A DNA stretch of 64,000 nt from Bordetella genomosp. 1 (GCF_002261335.1 NZ_NEVL01000004.1:186001-250000); one strand, 5' to 3'; shown: positions 52,168 through 61,552, counted from the stretch's first letter. A program made the numbers and translations. Notes: generated from the letters alone by a model not told the origin.

Positions 52168-53073
52168 TCAGCGCGCACGCGGCGCGGGCGGGGCGTCGTC
52201 GATGCGCGCCACGCGCGAGAGAAACGCCGCGAGCGCCGGGTTCTCGTGCTGCGCGTGCCAGGCGAGATACATGTCGGCGTTGAAGTTGCGTTGTGCGAGC
52301 GGCCGGAACTGCACGCCCTCCAGGCGCAGCTCGCGCGCGGAGTCCGGCACGATGCCCATGCCCATGCCGGCGCGCACCAGCGCCAGCAGCGTGTGGGTCT
52401 GCCCCGCGCTCTGCACATAGTTCGGCTGCACGCCCGCGAGGCCGAACGCCCCGACGATGCGGTCGTAGAAATACTTGCCCTCGCGCGGCGAGTACAGCAC
52501 GAATGGTTGCGCGTGCAATTGACGCAGCGTGATGGTGTCGTGCTCCAGCAGCGCGGCGCCATCCGGCAAGGCCAGCACCAGCGGCTCGCGCACGATGAGG
52601 CGGGCCTCGATGCCGGGCTGCTGCGGCAGGCTGCGCGCCAGGATGGCGTCGACCTCGCGCGCGATCAGCAGGCGGTTCAGGTCGGTGGACACGGTTTCGC
52701 GCAGCTGGATCTCGACGTCCGCCAGCAATTGGCGGGCCCGCATGATCATGGCCGGCATCAATCGGTACGAGGCCACCGCGGTGAACCCCAGCGTGATGTG
52801 GCCGGCCTCGCCGCCGCTGGCGCGCCGCGCGGTGGCGCCCGCACGGGCCGAATACTCGAGCAGGTGGCGCGCGTCGCGCAGAAAGTGGCGGCCGGCCGCG
52901 GTGAGCTCGACCTGGCGGCTGCTGCGCTCGAAGAGGGTCACGCCCAGCGCCTGCTCCAGCAGCTGGATCTGGCGCGACAGCGGCGGCTGGGTCATGCACA
53001 GGCGCTCGGCCGCGCGGCCGAAGTGCAAGGACTCGGCCACGGCCACGAAACACTCGAGCTGGCGGAATTCCAT
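52168..53073 (-). CDS. LysR-family transcription regulator
   Basis: The 301-residue protein has the LysR winged helix (MEFRQLECFVAVAESLHFGR, then AAERLCMTQPPLSRQIQLLEQALG) and a two-lobed periplasmic-binding-like effector domain beginning GHITLGFTAVASYRLMP. ATG 53073 is preferred over TTG 53097. It is divergent from a Bug receptor gene with 167 bases between, where two perfect palindromes lie. LysR next to Bug is a familiar arrangement in Bordetella, where the regulator responds to the receptor's ligand. Confidence 0.94.
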   Translation of the reverse strand: MEFRQLECFVAVAESLHFGRAAERLCMTQPPLSRQIQLLEQALGVTLFERSSRQVELTAAGRHFLRDARHLLEYSARAGATARRASGGEAGHITLGFTAVASYRLMPAMIMRARQLLADVEIQLRETVSTDLNRLLIAREVDAILARSLPQQPGIEARLIVREPLVLALPDGAALLEHDTITLRQLHAQPFVLYSPREGKYFYDRIVGAFGLAGVQPNYVQSAGQTHTLLALVRAGMGMGIVPDSARELRLEGVQFRPLAQRNFNADMYLAWHAQHENPALAAFLSRVARIDDAPPAPRAR

Positions 53074-53088
53074 CGATTCAATCCCGGT

Positions 53089-53126
53089 ATTGATCAATGC
53101 TATTTATAGCTCGAATGGATATCCAT
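53089..53126. promoter_or_regulatory. Candidate LysR operators (two palindromes) and Bug promoter
   Basis: ATTGATCAAT (53089-53098) and ATGGATATCCAT (53115-53126) are perfect palindromes, centres 27 bases apart. A TATACT follows at 53140-53145 with a poor -35, as expected for an activated promoter. LysR binding is inferred from position. Confidence 0.45.
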
Positions 53127-53240
53127 GAGGGCGTCTCCCTATACTGGCCCGGCAAGCAGGCGGCCGCCGGCCCGGACCCGGTCCGGACGGCACCTGTGGC
53201 CCGCGGCCTCGCTGCCGCATACAGACAAAAGAGAAGATCG

Positions 53241-54236
53241 ATGGAGACAAAACAACCCGCGCGGATGCGCATCCGGCTGCTCGCGGCCGCCGTGGCGGCG
53301 AGCGCCTGCGCGCTGCTGCCGCAGGCCGCCACGGCGGCGTCCTATCCCGAGCGGCCGGTCAACCTGCTGGTGCCGTTCTCGCCCGGCGGCGGCACCGACA
53401 TCTCGGCGCGTCTGCTCGCAGCCGCGCTGCAGGAAAAGCTCGGTGCCTCGGTGGTGGTCGACAACCGCCCCGGCGCGGGCGGCCAGATTGCCGCCGACCT
53501 GGTGGCGCGCGCCAATCCCGACGGCTACACGCTGCTGTTCGCCAACTCCGGCATGCTGGCCATCAACCCCTGGATCTACAAGCTGAATTCCGAGCCCACC
53601 AAGGCCTTTGCGCCGGTGTCCCTGTTCTCCGACCTGCCCTTCGTGCTGGTGGTGCCGGCCACGCTGCCGGCCAAGAACGTGCAGGAGCTGGTGGGACTGG
53701 CACGCAACGCGCCGGGCAAACATACCTTCGCCAGTTCCGGCACGGGCGGCGCGCCGCACCTGTCGGGCGAGATCTTCCAGCAGGCCACCGGCACCGAACT
53801 GATGCACGTGCCCTACAAGGGCGGCGGCCCCGCCATGACCGATCTGATGGCCGGCCGGGTCGACATGCTGTTCGCGTCGGTGCTCGAAACCATGCCCTAT
53901 GTCGCCGCCGGCAAGCTGCGCGCCCTGGCCGTGACGGGCGACAAGCGCTCGCCCGCCATGCCCGACGTGCCCACCATCGACGAGGCCGGCGTGCACAACG
54001 CGCAATCCGGCTCCTGGACCGCCGTGCTGGCACCGGCCGGCACGCCCCAGCCGGTGATCGACAAGCTCGCCCAGGCGATCCGCGAGATCACCGAAGATCC
54101 GGCCATGAAGACCAAGCTCGAGGCCCAGGGCGCGGTCGCGCACGGCTCGACGCCGGCGCAGCTCGCAGACCTCGCGGCGCGCGAGCGCGCCCGCTATGGT
54201 GAAATCATCAAGACCCGCAACATCCAGACCAACTAG
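53241..54236 (+). CDS. Bug-family (TctC) periplasmic solute receptor
   Basis: The 331-residue protein has a signal peptide (METKQPARMRIRLLAAAVAA, cleavage after ATA) and the Bug motifs YPERPVNLLVPFSPGGGTDI, VDNRPGAGGQIAADLVARAN with DGYTLL, and HVPYKGGGPAMTDLMAG. ATG 53241 has AGAGAAG just upstream; ATG 53265 is a weaker alternative. The 2-hydroxyacid dehydrogenase gene follows after 80 bases, and no TctAB partner is near. Fourth Bug of the window. Confidence 0.93.
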   Translation: METKQPARMRIRLLAAAVAASACALLPQAATAASYPERPVNLLVPFSPGGGTDISARLLAAALQEKLGASVVVDNRPGAGGQIAADLVARANPDGYTLLFANSGMLAINPWIYKLNSEPTKAFAPVSLFSDLPFVLVVPATLPAKNVQELVGLARNAPGKHTFASSGTGGAPHLSGEIFQQATGTELMHVPYKGGGPAMTDLMAGRVDMLFASVLETMPYVAAGKLRALAVTGDKRSPAMPDVPTIDEAGVHNAQSGSWTAVLAPAGTPQPVIDKLAQAIREITEDPAMKTKLEAQGAVAHGSTPAQLADLAARERARYGEIIKTRNIQTN

Positions 54237-54316
54237 CGCCTGGCGACAGGCACGACCCGCGGCCCGGTGCAGACCGGGCCGGTCCATTTTCGCAACACAC
54301 TCACGCTGCACCTGCC

Positions 54317-55282
54317 ATGACCGATTCCTCGCGCGCCACCCAACCCGAAATCCTGATGGTCGGCCCCCTGCTGCCCGACCTGATCGCCACGCTGGAGACG
54401 CGCTACCGCGTGCACCGCCTGTGGGAAGCCCAGGATCAGGCCGCTTTGTTGCGCGAGCACGGTCCGCGCATCCGCGGCATCGCCACCAGCGGCCGCTTCG
54501 GCGCCCGGCGCGACCTGATCGAGGCGCTGCCCGCGCTCGAAGGCATCTTCAGCTTCGGCGTGGGCTACGACAGCATCGACATCGCCGCCGCGCGCGAGCG
54601 CGGCGTGCTCGTCACCAACACCCCTGGCGTGCTGGACGCCTGCGTCGCCGACACGGCGCTCGCGCTGATGCTGGCGGCGACGCGACGCATCGCCGCCGCC
54701 GACCGCTTCGTGCGTGCGGGCCGCTGGCCCAACGAGAGCTTCGACCTGGCCACGCGCCTGACCGGCAAGCGCTGCGGCATCGCCGGCCTGGGCAACATCG
54801 GCCGCCAGATCGCGCGCCGCGCCGAAGCCTTCGACATGGAAATCTCCTACTACAACCGCAGCAAGCGCAGCGACGTGCCGGCGCACTACCGCTATTGCGC
54901 CGACCTGCGCAGCCTGGCCGAACAATGCGACGTCCTGGTGCTGGCCGTGCCGGGCGGCGCCGACACGCGCCACCTGGTCGACGACGCCGTGCTGGACGCC
55001 CTCGGGCCCCAGGGCTGGCTGATCAACATCGCGCGCGGCACCGTGGTGGACGAGGCGGCGCTCGTGCGCGCGCTGCAGGAAGGCCGCATCGCCGGCGCCG
55101 GTCTGGACGTGTTCGAGCACGAGCCCAAGACGCCCGCCGCGCTCAACGACATGGACAACGTGGTGCTGCTGCCGCACATCGCCAGCGGCACCCACGAGAC
55201 GCGCCGCGCGATGGCCGACCTGATGCTGGCCAACCTCGACGGCTGGTTTGCACAGCGCGAGGTCCACACGCGGGTGGTCTGA
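54317..55282 (+). CDS. D-isomer-specific 2-hydroxyacid dehydrogenase
   Basis: The 321-residue protein has the Rossmann motif GIAGLGNIGRQIARRAEAFD, catalytic Arg in INIARGTVVDEAAL, Glu in VFEHEPKTPAA and His in LLPHIASGTHET. It matches the protein at 8484-9440 in domain order and most motif residues (FSFGVGYDSID against CSWGVGYETID), so they are paralogues. It is paired with a Bug receptor and LysR, suggesting use of a 2-hydroxy or 2-oxo acid brought in by that receptor. Confidence 0.93.
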   Translation: MTDSSRATQPEILMVGPLLPDLIATLETRYRVHRLWEAQDQAALLREHGPRIRGIATSGRFGARRDLIEALPALEGIFSFGVGYDSIDIAAARERGVLVTNTPGVLDACVADTALALMLAATRRIAAADRFVRAGRWPNESFDLATRLTGKRCGIAGLGNIGRQIARRAEAFDMEISYYNRSKRSDVPAHYRYCADLRSLAEQCDVLVLAVPGGADTRHLVDDAVLDALGPQGWLINIARGTVVDEAALVRALQEGRIAGAGLDVFEHEPKTPAALNDMDNVVLLPHIASGTHETRRAMADLMLANLDGWFAQREVHTRVV

Positions 55283-55365
55283 GGCGGGCGCCACGATAGT
55301 CATAGGCTGGCACGCCAGCTTGCGGTATCGTGGCGCTCACTTTCCCTCAGCCCTTCAGGATTTCC

Positions 55366-55827
55366 ATGAGCGACCTCGATCCCGGCACGCCGCAACTGCC
55401 CCAGTCCGCACCCGAAGCGGACGCGTTTCTGCAATTTCTGGTCAACCTCGTCAACAGCGGCACCCCGCTGCGCGGCGTGGGCGTGACCCTGCAGATCGAC
55501 GGCATGCTGGTGGGCGGCTACATCATCTCCGGCGCCGACTACTTCGATCGCTTTGCCCAGGGCTTTGCCGAAGCCCTGACGGACGAGGCGGCCGGTTCGC
55601 GCGATGCCGTGCGCGCCGCGCTCGCCGGTTTCGGCGACGTGTTCCGCCAGGAGCAACCGGCCACCCCGCTGCCCAACTACATCCACCTGAGCGACGCGCA
55701 GTTCTTCACCACCGAAGGCCGCCCGATCTCGCAACAGCCGGTGCTGTGGCGCGGCCGCCTGTCGGAAGTCGACGGCTTCGTGCTGGGCAACCTGCAATGG
55801 ACCGACGCGAACGGCAGCAACGTCTGA
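55366..55827 (+). CDS. GvpU-like orphan protein
   Basis: The 153-residue protein reads DAFLQFLVNLVNSGTPLRGV, GVTLQIDGMLVGGYIISGADYF, DRFAQGFAEAL: a pattern resembling the gas-vesicle accessory GvpU family (hydrophobic helix, then paired strands with a conserved Gly-Gly). No other gvp gene exists here, so gas vesicles are unlikely; related stand-alone proteins occur in non-vesicle bacteria. ATG 55366 has AGGA seven bases upstream. Function unknown. Confidence 0.6.
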   Translation: MSDLDPGTPQLPQSAPEADAFLQFLVNLVNSGTPLRGVGVTLQIDGMLVGGYIISGADYFDRFAQGFAEALTDEAAGSRDAVRAALAGFGDVFRQEQPATPLPNYIHLSDAQFFTTEGRPISQQPVLWRGRLSEVDGFVLGNLQWTDANGSNV

Positions 55828-55845
55828 GCGCTGCCTGGCCATTCC

Positions 55846-55879
55846 GAGGCCCCGGCCGCTTCGTGGCGACCGGGGCCTC
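55846..55879. terminator. GC-rich hairpin between converging genes
   Basis: A perfect 10-bp stem (55846-55855 with 55870-55879) lies between the GvpU-like stop and the HD-GYP stop. There is no T tract, so it is a weak terminator at best, for both directions. Confidence 0.5.
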
Positions 55880-55885
55880 GTCACG

Positions 55886-56482
55886 TCAGGACGAGGCCAG
55901 TGCGCCGTCCTGGCGCACCGCCTGGTCGAGCCGCTGGAACAGCAGCGGGTCGGTGAGCGTGCCCGCCTCGTCCGCCATGATGGCGAGAATCCGGTCATGC
56001 TCAAGCGCGGGCCGGTACACCCTGGTCTCGCCGAGCGCGTCATACACATCGCAGACGGTCAGGATGCGCGCCGCCAGCGGGATCTCGTGTCCGCGCAGCC
56101 CATCGGGATAACCGCTGCCGTCGAAGTGCTCGTGATGCCAGCGCACCAGGGCCGCCACCTCGGTCGCGTGGCGCGGCCGGGCCTCGCGCACCAGGCGCTC
56201 CCCGATCACCGGATGCTCGCGCATGACCTCCCATTCGGCGGCGTCGAGCCGGCCCGGCTTGTGCAGGATGATATCGGGGATGCCGATCTTGCCCAGGTCG
56301 TGCAGGCGCGCCGCGCTCGCCAGCGGCACCAGCTCGCGCGCCGACATGCCGCTGCGCCGGCCCAGCGCCAGCGCCAGCCGCGTCACCCGGTCGCAGTGCT
56401 CGCCGCAGGCCGGGTCACGCGCACGCATGGCCGCCAGCAAGGCGGTTTCGACGGCGCAGGGCGGCGGGCAGGAAGGGGGCAT
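55886..56482 (-). CDS. HD-GYP-domain phosphodiesterase
   Basis: The protein is little more than an HD-GYP domain: ARLHDLGKIGIPDIILHKPG, MREHPVIGERLV, VRWHHEHFDGSGYPDGLRGH and IPLAARILTVCDVYDAL. All metal-binding His/Asp and the GYP signature are present. The family hydrolyses c-di-GMP to GMP, or sometimes cGAMP. ATG 56482 gives 198 residues; ATG 56521 is possible and neither has a good ribosome site. No sensor domain is attached. Confidence 0.85.
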   Translation of the reverse strand: MPPSCPPPCAVETALLAAMRARDPACGEHCDRVTRLALALGRRSGMSARELVPLASAARLHDLGKIGIPDIILHKPGRLDAAEWEVMREHPVIGERLVREARPRHATEVAALVRWHHEHFDGSGYPDGLRGHEIPLAARILTVCDVYDALGETRVYRPALEHDRILAIMADEAGTLTDPLLFQRLDQAVRQDGALASS

Positions 56483-57079
56483 GAGGCGGAATTCGATACT
56501 GCGGAAATAAACGGCCAGCATTATCCCGGCATATCGTCCGGACCCGCAAACGGCGTGCGGCAGAATATGCAAAACACAAAATCGAAAACCCGAAACCGAT
56601 GCAACAATGAATGCAATCGAAGGCGTATTGCTGCGCTCATTTTCTCATTAATGCCCAATATTTCCCTCTCTGCCGCAATATTTCCTGCCGTGTCGAGACG
56701 GTAATTCGTAACAACGCGAGAGCCGCAAATAAGCGCATTTTTACGGCCTTTTTTACGAAATTCGCTTCCATTCCGGGAAGAGACTGCGTTACGATACGGG
56801 CCTGCATCACCCCTTGTTACACAACATCCGGGCGTATTCCAGGCCTCGCTGTAACAAAAAATAAAACGAATGCCACGGGAACGCCGAACCGCGCCGGGAA
56901 ACCCGATTTCGCGGTCCGGAATAATCCCTCGAGCTACTGCGAATATTCATGCGCTCGCGAAATGCCGGCGCATTTTGGGGATGCGCGCCGGCGAAGACAC
57001 CTTCCCGGCACCTGCAAGACCGAGGCACGGAACCTGGCCACACGCCGGTCAGGTTTGCACATCGCTACTTCCGGGAGTC
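56483..57079. other. Long non-coding stretch of lower GC
   Basis: About 600 bases lie between the divergent HD-GYP and GGDEF genes. It is AT-richer than the flanks, with several CGAAA/TTTCG-type runs and TACGGCC-TTTTTTACG near 56744. No tRNA or protein family was seen. It probably holds the control region for both c-di-GMP genes. Confidence 0.45.
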
Positions 57080-57193
57080 ATGATGAATCGCCACTTGCTG
57101 TTCCCATCGATCACCACGATTGCGTGCGCAACCGCCCGAGCCGCGGGCCCCGCGCCGCGCATCGGCTGCCGCGCCGCACCCGCGGCCCGCTGA
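57080..57193 (+). CDS. Putative 37-residue leader peptide
   Basis: ATG 57080 follows GGGAG by a few bases and opens a 37-codon frame (MMNRHLLFPSITTIACATAR then a Pro/Arg-rich end) stopping TGA 57193, 108 bases before the GGDEF gene start. It could be a short upstream ORF or chance. Confidence 0.3.
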   Translation: MMNRHLLFPSITTIACATARAAGPAPRIGCRAAPAAR

Positions 57194-57301
57194 GCGAACC
57201 GCGCTTCGGACCACCGGCATGCGCCCCGCATGCCGCAAGGCCTGGACAGCCGGCTTGCCGCTGCTCCAGCCCGATCTGCCGCGCTGACGCCGAATCCCGC
57301 C

Positions 57302-58480
57302 GTGACTCTCACCCTGAGCGCCACTCAAGTCCTGACCTTGGGCAGTCCTGCGATTGCCCTGGTGCTGTCGGGTGCGTTTCTCTGTATCTGGCGCTTCTTC
57401 GACCGCCGGTCGTATCTGCCGTTGCTGGCGCTCGCCTTCCTGCTCTACGCCACCGGCGCGGTGATGCAGATCCTGAACTGGCCCGACGATCCGGGGCTGA
57501 ACACGGTGCTCTCGGCGGGCGTCTACCTGGCCAGCATCGCGTGCATGACGGCCGGCATCATGCGCCGCTACGGCATGCGCGCCGAGCTCACGCTGGCGCT
57601 GGTCTGCGTGCTGATCTTCGCCGCCGTGGCCTATTTCTATTACGGCCGGCCGCACCTGAATGCGCGCACCTACATCCTCAACTTCGGCATCGGCGTGGTG
57701 CTGTGCGGGGCCGCCTGGCGCATCCGCCGCGCCACCCGCGCCACCCCGCTGGACCGCGCCATCTTCTGGGTCTTCGCGCTGTTCGGCCTGAGTTTCTTCC
57801 CGCGCACGCTGCTGACCCTGGCCCTGCCGCTGCCTTTCGTGCCGCAGGTGCTGGGCAGCGCCGCGTTCTGGCTGGTGCTGCAGCTCAGCCTGGTGCTCAC
57901 CGGCCTGATCCTCGCGCTGGCGCTGCTGGCGGCGAGCCTGGCCGACATGATCGCGCGGCTGCGCGACGACCGTGACCTCGATGGCCTGACCGGTCTGTGG
58001 AACCGCCGCGCGCTCGACGAGCGCGCCACCGCCATGATCGGCAAGGCCGGCAACGAGGAGCACGCGCTGCTGCTCATCGACATCGACCATTTCAAGTCCA
58101 TCAATGATCGTTACGGCCACGCCGTCGGCGATCATGTGTTGCGCGTCTTTGGCAGCATCATCCGTGATACGGTAGGCGCCGACGGCCTGTTCGGCCGCGT
58201 CGGCGGCGAGGAGTTCGCGGTCCTGGTGCAGCGCAGCCTCGACGAGGCGAACGAACTGGCGCAGCTGCTCTCCGAACAGTTGCGCCAGGTCAAGCTGGCG
58301 GAGATGGATCCCGATCACGTGATCACCGCCAGCACCGGCCTGTCCATGCTCGCGCCGGGCGACACCGTCTCGAGCTGGATGCGCCGCACCGACGTGCTGC
58401 TCTACCAGGCCAAGCGCGATGGCCGCAATCGCGTCGTCCAGCAACACGGCGACGCCACCACCGAATTCGGCATGACCTGA
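57302..58480 (+). CDS. Membrane diguanylate cyclase (GGDEF)
   Basis: Seven hydrophobic segments at the N-terminus (about residues 5-215) form an integral sensor domain like the 7TM types. A GGDEF domain follows: [40 protein letters not shown] and the active site GRVGGEEFAVL. The product c-di-GMP should be made. The residues five before GGEEF are not R-x-x-D, so the classic inhibitory I-site is missing. GTG 57302 (392 residues) is a choice; ATG 57230 would add 24 residues and neither has a strong ribosome site. Confidence 0.9.
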   Translation: MTLTLSATQVLTLGSPAIALVLSGAFLCIWRFFDRRSYLPLLALAFLLYATGAVMQILNWPDDPGLNTVLSAGVYLASIACMTAGIMRRYGMRAELTLALVCVLIFAAVAYFYYGRPHLNARTYILNFGIGVVLCGAAWRIRRATRATPLDRAIFWVFALFGLSFFPRTLLTLALPLPFVPQVLGSAAFWLVLQLSLVLTGLILALALLAASLADMIARLRDDRDLDGLTGLWNRRALDERATAMIGKAGNEEHALLLIDIDHFKSINDRYGHAVGDHVLRVFGSIIRDTVGADGLFGRVGGEEFAVLVQRSLDEANELAQLLSEQLRQVKLAEMDPDHVITASTGLSMLAPGDTVSSWMRRTDVLLYQAKRDGRNRVVQQHGDATTEFGMT

Positions 58481-58592
58481 CCCGCGACCGCCCTCCCGGC
58501 GGCCGCCCGGGCCGCGCCCCCGATACACCGCCTTGCCCGCCCCGTCGCCCGCGCGACGGCCGGGCCCGTTTCCGTTTGATCGATCAGAATCC

Positions 58593-60029
58593 GTGCCCAA
58601 GCTCTCCAACGAACTCCTAGCCCAGCGCTGGAAAGACACCTGTTCCCCGTACGCCGAAACCGAAGTGCTGCTGGCCAAGACCCTCATCGACGCCAATACC
58701 ACCGTGCTGGCCGATTACTTCTACAGCCGCATGCTGACCGATCCGAATGCGGCCTTCTTTCTGTCGGACCAGCTGGTGCGCAACAAGCTGCACAGCTCGA
58801 TGCAGGACTGGCTGCGCGCCGTCTTCGCCGCGGCGCCGTCGGGCCAGTTCGACGAGGCGGTGGCGTTCCAGCGGCGCGTCGGCGAGGTGCATGCGCGCAT
58901 CGAGATCCCGGTGCACCTGGTGATGCGCGGCGCCCGCGCCCTGATCCGGCGCATGCACGAGCTGCTGGCCGAAAGCCGCGACGTGGCGGTCGACGTGCTG
59001 ATCCAGACGTCGAAGTACATCAACGACGTGACGCTGATCGCCATCGAGATGATGTGCCATGCCTACGCCGTTTCGCATGACCGCAATGCACGCGCGGAGG
59101 AAGGCTACCGGCTGCTCGCCCTGTCGCAGAACGTCGGCGCCGAGAAGGAGCGCCAGCGCGCCGCCCTGCTCGATTGGGAGAACCAGCTGATGTTCGGCCT
59201 GTCGGTGGGCCAGCAATGGCGCGAGCTGCCGCGGCTCGGCAAGTCGGAGTTCGGCCTGTGGTTCACACACAAGGCCGCGCATGCGTTCGACGGCTCGCCC
59301 GAAGCGCGCGACGCGCGCATCCACATCGAGACCATCGACGCCCGGCTCGAGCAGGCCGGCGCCACGCCCGAGCCCGCCGGCCAGCGCATCGAGCTGCTGC
59401 ATGCGGTGCGCGACACGACCAAGGCGATCGCGTTCCTGATCGACGAGCTGTTCGAGCAGGCGAGCAACCTGGAGTCGGGCCGCGACACCCTCACCCACCT
59501 GCTCAACCGCAAGTACCTGCACGTGGTGATGAGCAAGGAGGTGGCCTATGCGCGCAAGACCGGCGCGCCGCTGGCGGTGCTGGTGGCCGACGTCGACCAC
59601 TTCAAGTCGATCAACGACGAACACGGCCACGACGCGGGCGACCTGGTGCTGCAGCAGACCGCCTCGCTGATCTCCTCATACAGCCGCGGCGGCGACTATA
59701 CGTTCCGCCTGGGCGGAGAGGAGTTTCTGGTGGTGCTGGTGGACGCGGGCGCGAGCCAGGCGTTCAACGTGGCCGAGGCGCTGCGGCGTCGGGTCGAGGA
59801 CAAGGCCATGGTGTTGCCCGATGGCGCGCACGTGCGCATCACGCTGAGCGTGGGCGTGGCCGCCCACGACGGCCATCCCGACTACCAGCGCCTGCTCAAG
59901 CGCGCCGACCGCGCGCTCTACGCCGCCAAGGACGAAGGCCGCAACCGCAGCATCCTGGCCGACGAGCGCCATACGCCATCGGACCACGACGACTCGTCCT
60001 GGAGCCGCGCGCTCAACGACCCGGCCTGA
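58593..60029 (+). CDS. Globin-coupled diguanylate cyclase (BpeGReg-like oxygen sensor)
   Basis: The 478-residue protein has an N-terminal globin sensor domain (about 1-165), with a likely proximal His100 in [18 protein letters not shown] and a distal Tyr44 in [10 protein letters not shown] helical middle domain (about 170-290) and a GGDEF domain follow, with [38 protein letters not shown] and [11 protein letters not shown]. An R-x-x-D I-site (RGGD) lies five residues before GGEEF. The layout and length match BpeGReg of Bordetella pertussis (475 residues, His99), where O2-haem raises c-di-GMP synthesis. GTG 58593 fits this length. It is 112 bases after the membrane cyclase. Confidence 0.93.
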   Translation: MPKLSNELLAQRWKDTCSPYAETEVLLAKTLIDANTTVLADYFYSRMLTDPNAAFFLSDQLVRNKLHSSMQDWLRAVFAAAPSGQFDEAVAFQRRVGEVHARIEIPVHLVMRGARALIRRMHELLAESRDVAVDVLIQTSKYINDVTLIAIEMMCHAYAVSHDRNARAEEGYRLLALSQNVGAEKERQRAALLDWENQLMFGLSVGQQWRELPRLGKSEFGLWFTHKAAHAFDGSPEARDARIHIETIDARLEQAGATPEPAGQRIELLHAVRDTTKAIAFLIDELFEQASNLESGRDTLTHLLNRKYLHVVMSKEVAYARKTGAPLAVLVADVDHFKSINDEHGHDAGDLVLQQTASLISSYSRGGDYTFRLGGEEFLVVLVDAGASQAFNVAEALRRRVEDKAMVLPDGAHVRITLSVGVAAHDGHPDYQRLLKRADRALYAAKDEGRNRSILADERHTPSDHDDSSWSRALNDPA

Positions 60030-60042
60030 GCGCGGGCGGGGC

Positions 60043-60423
60043 TCAGTGGCTGCTGGCCTTCCAGCTGCCGTCGGCCTGGCGGCAGAACCAGAACGACCAG
60101 TCTTCCTTGCCGCCGCTCTGCGCAAAGCGCGCGTCGAGCAAACGACAGCGATCGGCCTTCTGCGTCTGGGTGGTCTGCTTCGGCGTGAGGGCCACCTCGA
60201 CCGGGGCACGGCGCTTGTTGCTGGTGCTGGTCCAGGTGGTGGTCTGGCCATCGGCCGAGTCGTTCAGCGCCTGGCCGACCGCCGTCCGGAAGGACGCCCG
60301 GTCCTGCTTCGGAATTTTGCTGATAATGGAGTTGTTGAGAAACGTCGTGGCCGGCGCGGCCTGGACCGGCGCGGCCATCGCCGCAAAGACCAGCAAACCG
60401 GCAAGCATCTTGGGGTTGAACAT
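60043..60423 (-). CDS. Small secreted protein, unknown function
   Basis: The 126-residue product starts [20 protein letters not shown] with a cleavage site at VQAAPA, so it is exported. The mature part has [20 protein letters not shown] and [20 protein letters not shown] then [12 protein letters not shown]. That two-Cys, Trp-rich close resembles the RT0821/Lpp0805 surface-antigen family found in proteobacteria. GGAG lies eight bases before the ATG. Convergent with the globin cyclase, 13 bases apart. Confidence 0.72.
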   Translation of the reverse strand: MFNPKMLAGLLVFAAMAAPVQAAPATTFLNNSIISKIPKQDRASFRTAVGQALNDSADGQTTTWTSTSNKRRAPVEVALTPKQTTQTQKADRCRLLDARFAQSGGKEDWSFWFCRQADGSWKASSH

Positions 60424-60504
60424 GGCTTTCTCCTGAGGGCAGCAACGCGTACCGGCACTATATACCAAGCTTCCGTCACCGATCATTCCCGGAAATCCGA
60501 TCCC

Positions 60505-60840
60505 ATGCTGGCCGCAGCCAAACTCGTTTCCCTGTTCGCCGTCACCGCCCTGTTCGAGATCGTCGGCTGCTACCTGCCCTGGCTGGTGCTGACACAGCAC
60601 CGCTCGGCCTGGCTGCTGCTGCCCGCGGCGCTGTCGCTGGCGCTGTTCGCCTGGCTGCTGACGCTGCATCCGAGCGCCGCGGGCCGCACCTATGCCGCCT
60701 ACGGCGGCATGTACATCGTGATCGCGCTGATCTGGCTGCGCGTGGTCGACGGCGTCGCGCTCACGCGCTGGGACGTGGCCGGCGCGCTGCTGGCCCTCGC
60801 CGGCATGGCGGTGATCGGCCTGCAGCCGGCGCGCGCCTGA
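60505..60840 (+). CDS. YnfA-family (UPF0060) membrane protein
   Basis: The 111-residue protein has four membrane helices and the YnfA pattern: [61 protein letters not shown] and [16 protein letters not shown]. The family is related to small multidrug resistance transporters. GGAAATCCGATCCC precedes the ATG. Divergent from the small secreted gene by 81 bases. Confidence 0.92.
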   Translation: MLAAAKLVSLFAVTALFEIVGCYLPWLVLTQHRSAWLLLPAALSLALFAWLLTLHPSAAGRTYAAYGGMYIVIALIWLRVVDGVALTRWDVAGALLALAGMAVIGLQPARA

Positions 60841-60849
60841 GTTCGCCGT

Positions 60850-61443
60850 TCAGGCGGGCGGCGCCCAGTCGCGCAGCACCGAGGCGTGGTCGGGCACCTT
60901 GCCGTGGGCGCGCAGGTGTTCGGCCTGCAGCAGGCCCATGCGGTAGGCGTCGCGATAGCGCCCGTTGGAGAAGAACTCCTCGCGCAACTCCCCTTCGACC
61001 GAGAAGCCGCAGCCGCGGTAGATGTGCACGGCGGCCTGGTTGTCCTTGTCGACCACCAGATAGACCTTGTGCAGGTTGAGCACGCGGAAGGCATAGCCCA
61101 CCGCGATGCGCGTTGCGATCTTGGCGTAGCCCTGGCCCTGGAAGTTGGGCGCGATGATGATCTGGAACTCGGCGCGGCGATGGATGTGGTTGATCTCCAC
61201 CAGCTCGACCAGCCCCACCATCTGGCCGTTGACGCGCTCCACGATGAAGCGCCGCTCCGTCTGGTCCTGCAGGTGGCGGTCATAGAGCGCCATCAGTTCG
61301 TCGTAGGCCTCGTAGGGCTCCTCGAACCAATACCGCATGATGGCGTCGTTGTTGTTGAGCGCATGCACGAAATGCAGGTCGCTGCGCTCGAGCGGGCGCA
61401 GCTGGATCTCGTGCTGGGGATCGATGATTTTCTTGCCGGACAT
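60850..61443 (-). CDS. speG: SpeG-like spermidine N-acetyltransferase
   Basis: The 197-residue GNAT protein matches SpeG in [40 protein letters not shown] and [20 protein letters not shown], then the CoA loop [20 protein letters not shown] and [20 protein letters not shown]. SpeG acetylates spermidine/spermine to limit polyamine toxicity. ATG 61443 has GGAG eight bases upstream; the family is about 180-186 residues, and the extra length is a C-terminal tail ([18 protein letters not shown]). Confidence 0.88.
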   Translation of the reverse strand: MSGKKIIDPQHEIQLRPLERSDLHFVHALNNNDAIMRYWFEEPYEAYDELMALYDRHLQDQTERRFIVERVNGQMVGLVELVEINHIHRRAEFQIIIAPNFQGQGYAKIATRIAVGYAFRVLNLHKVYLVVDKDNQAAVHIYRGCGFSVEGELREEFFSNGRYRDAYRMGLLQAEHLRAHGKVPDHASVLRDWAPPA

Positions 61444-61552
61444 GCCGGTCTCCTGGTTGTGCCCCCGCGGGTGCCGCCCGCCGCCCGGCGGGCCTGTCGG
61501 CACGTTGCGCGCCGCGCCGGCGCGGGGGCTGGCCGGACGCGGCGCCGGAAAA

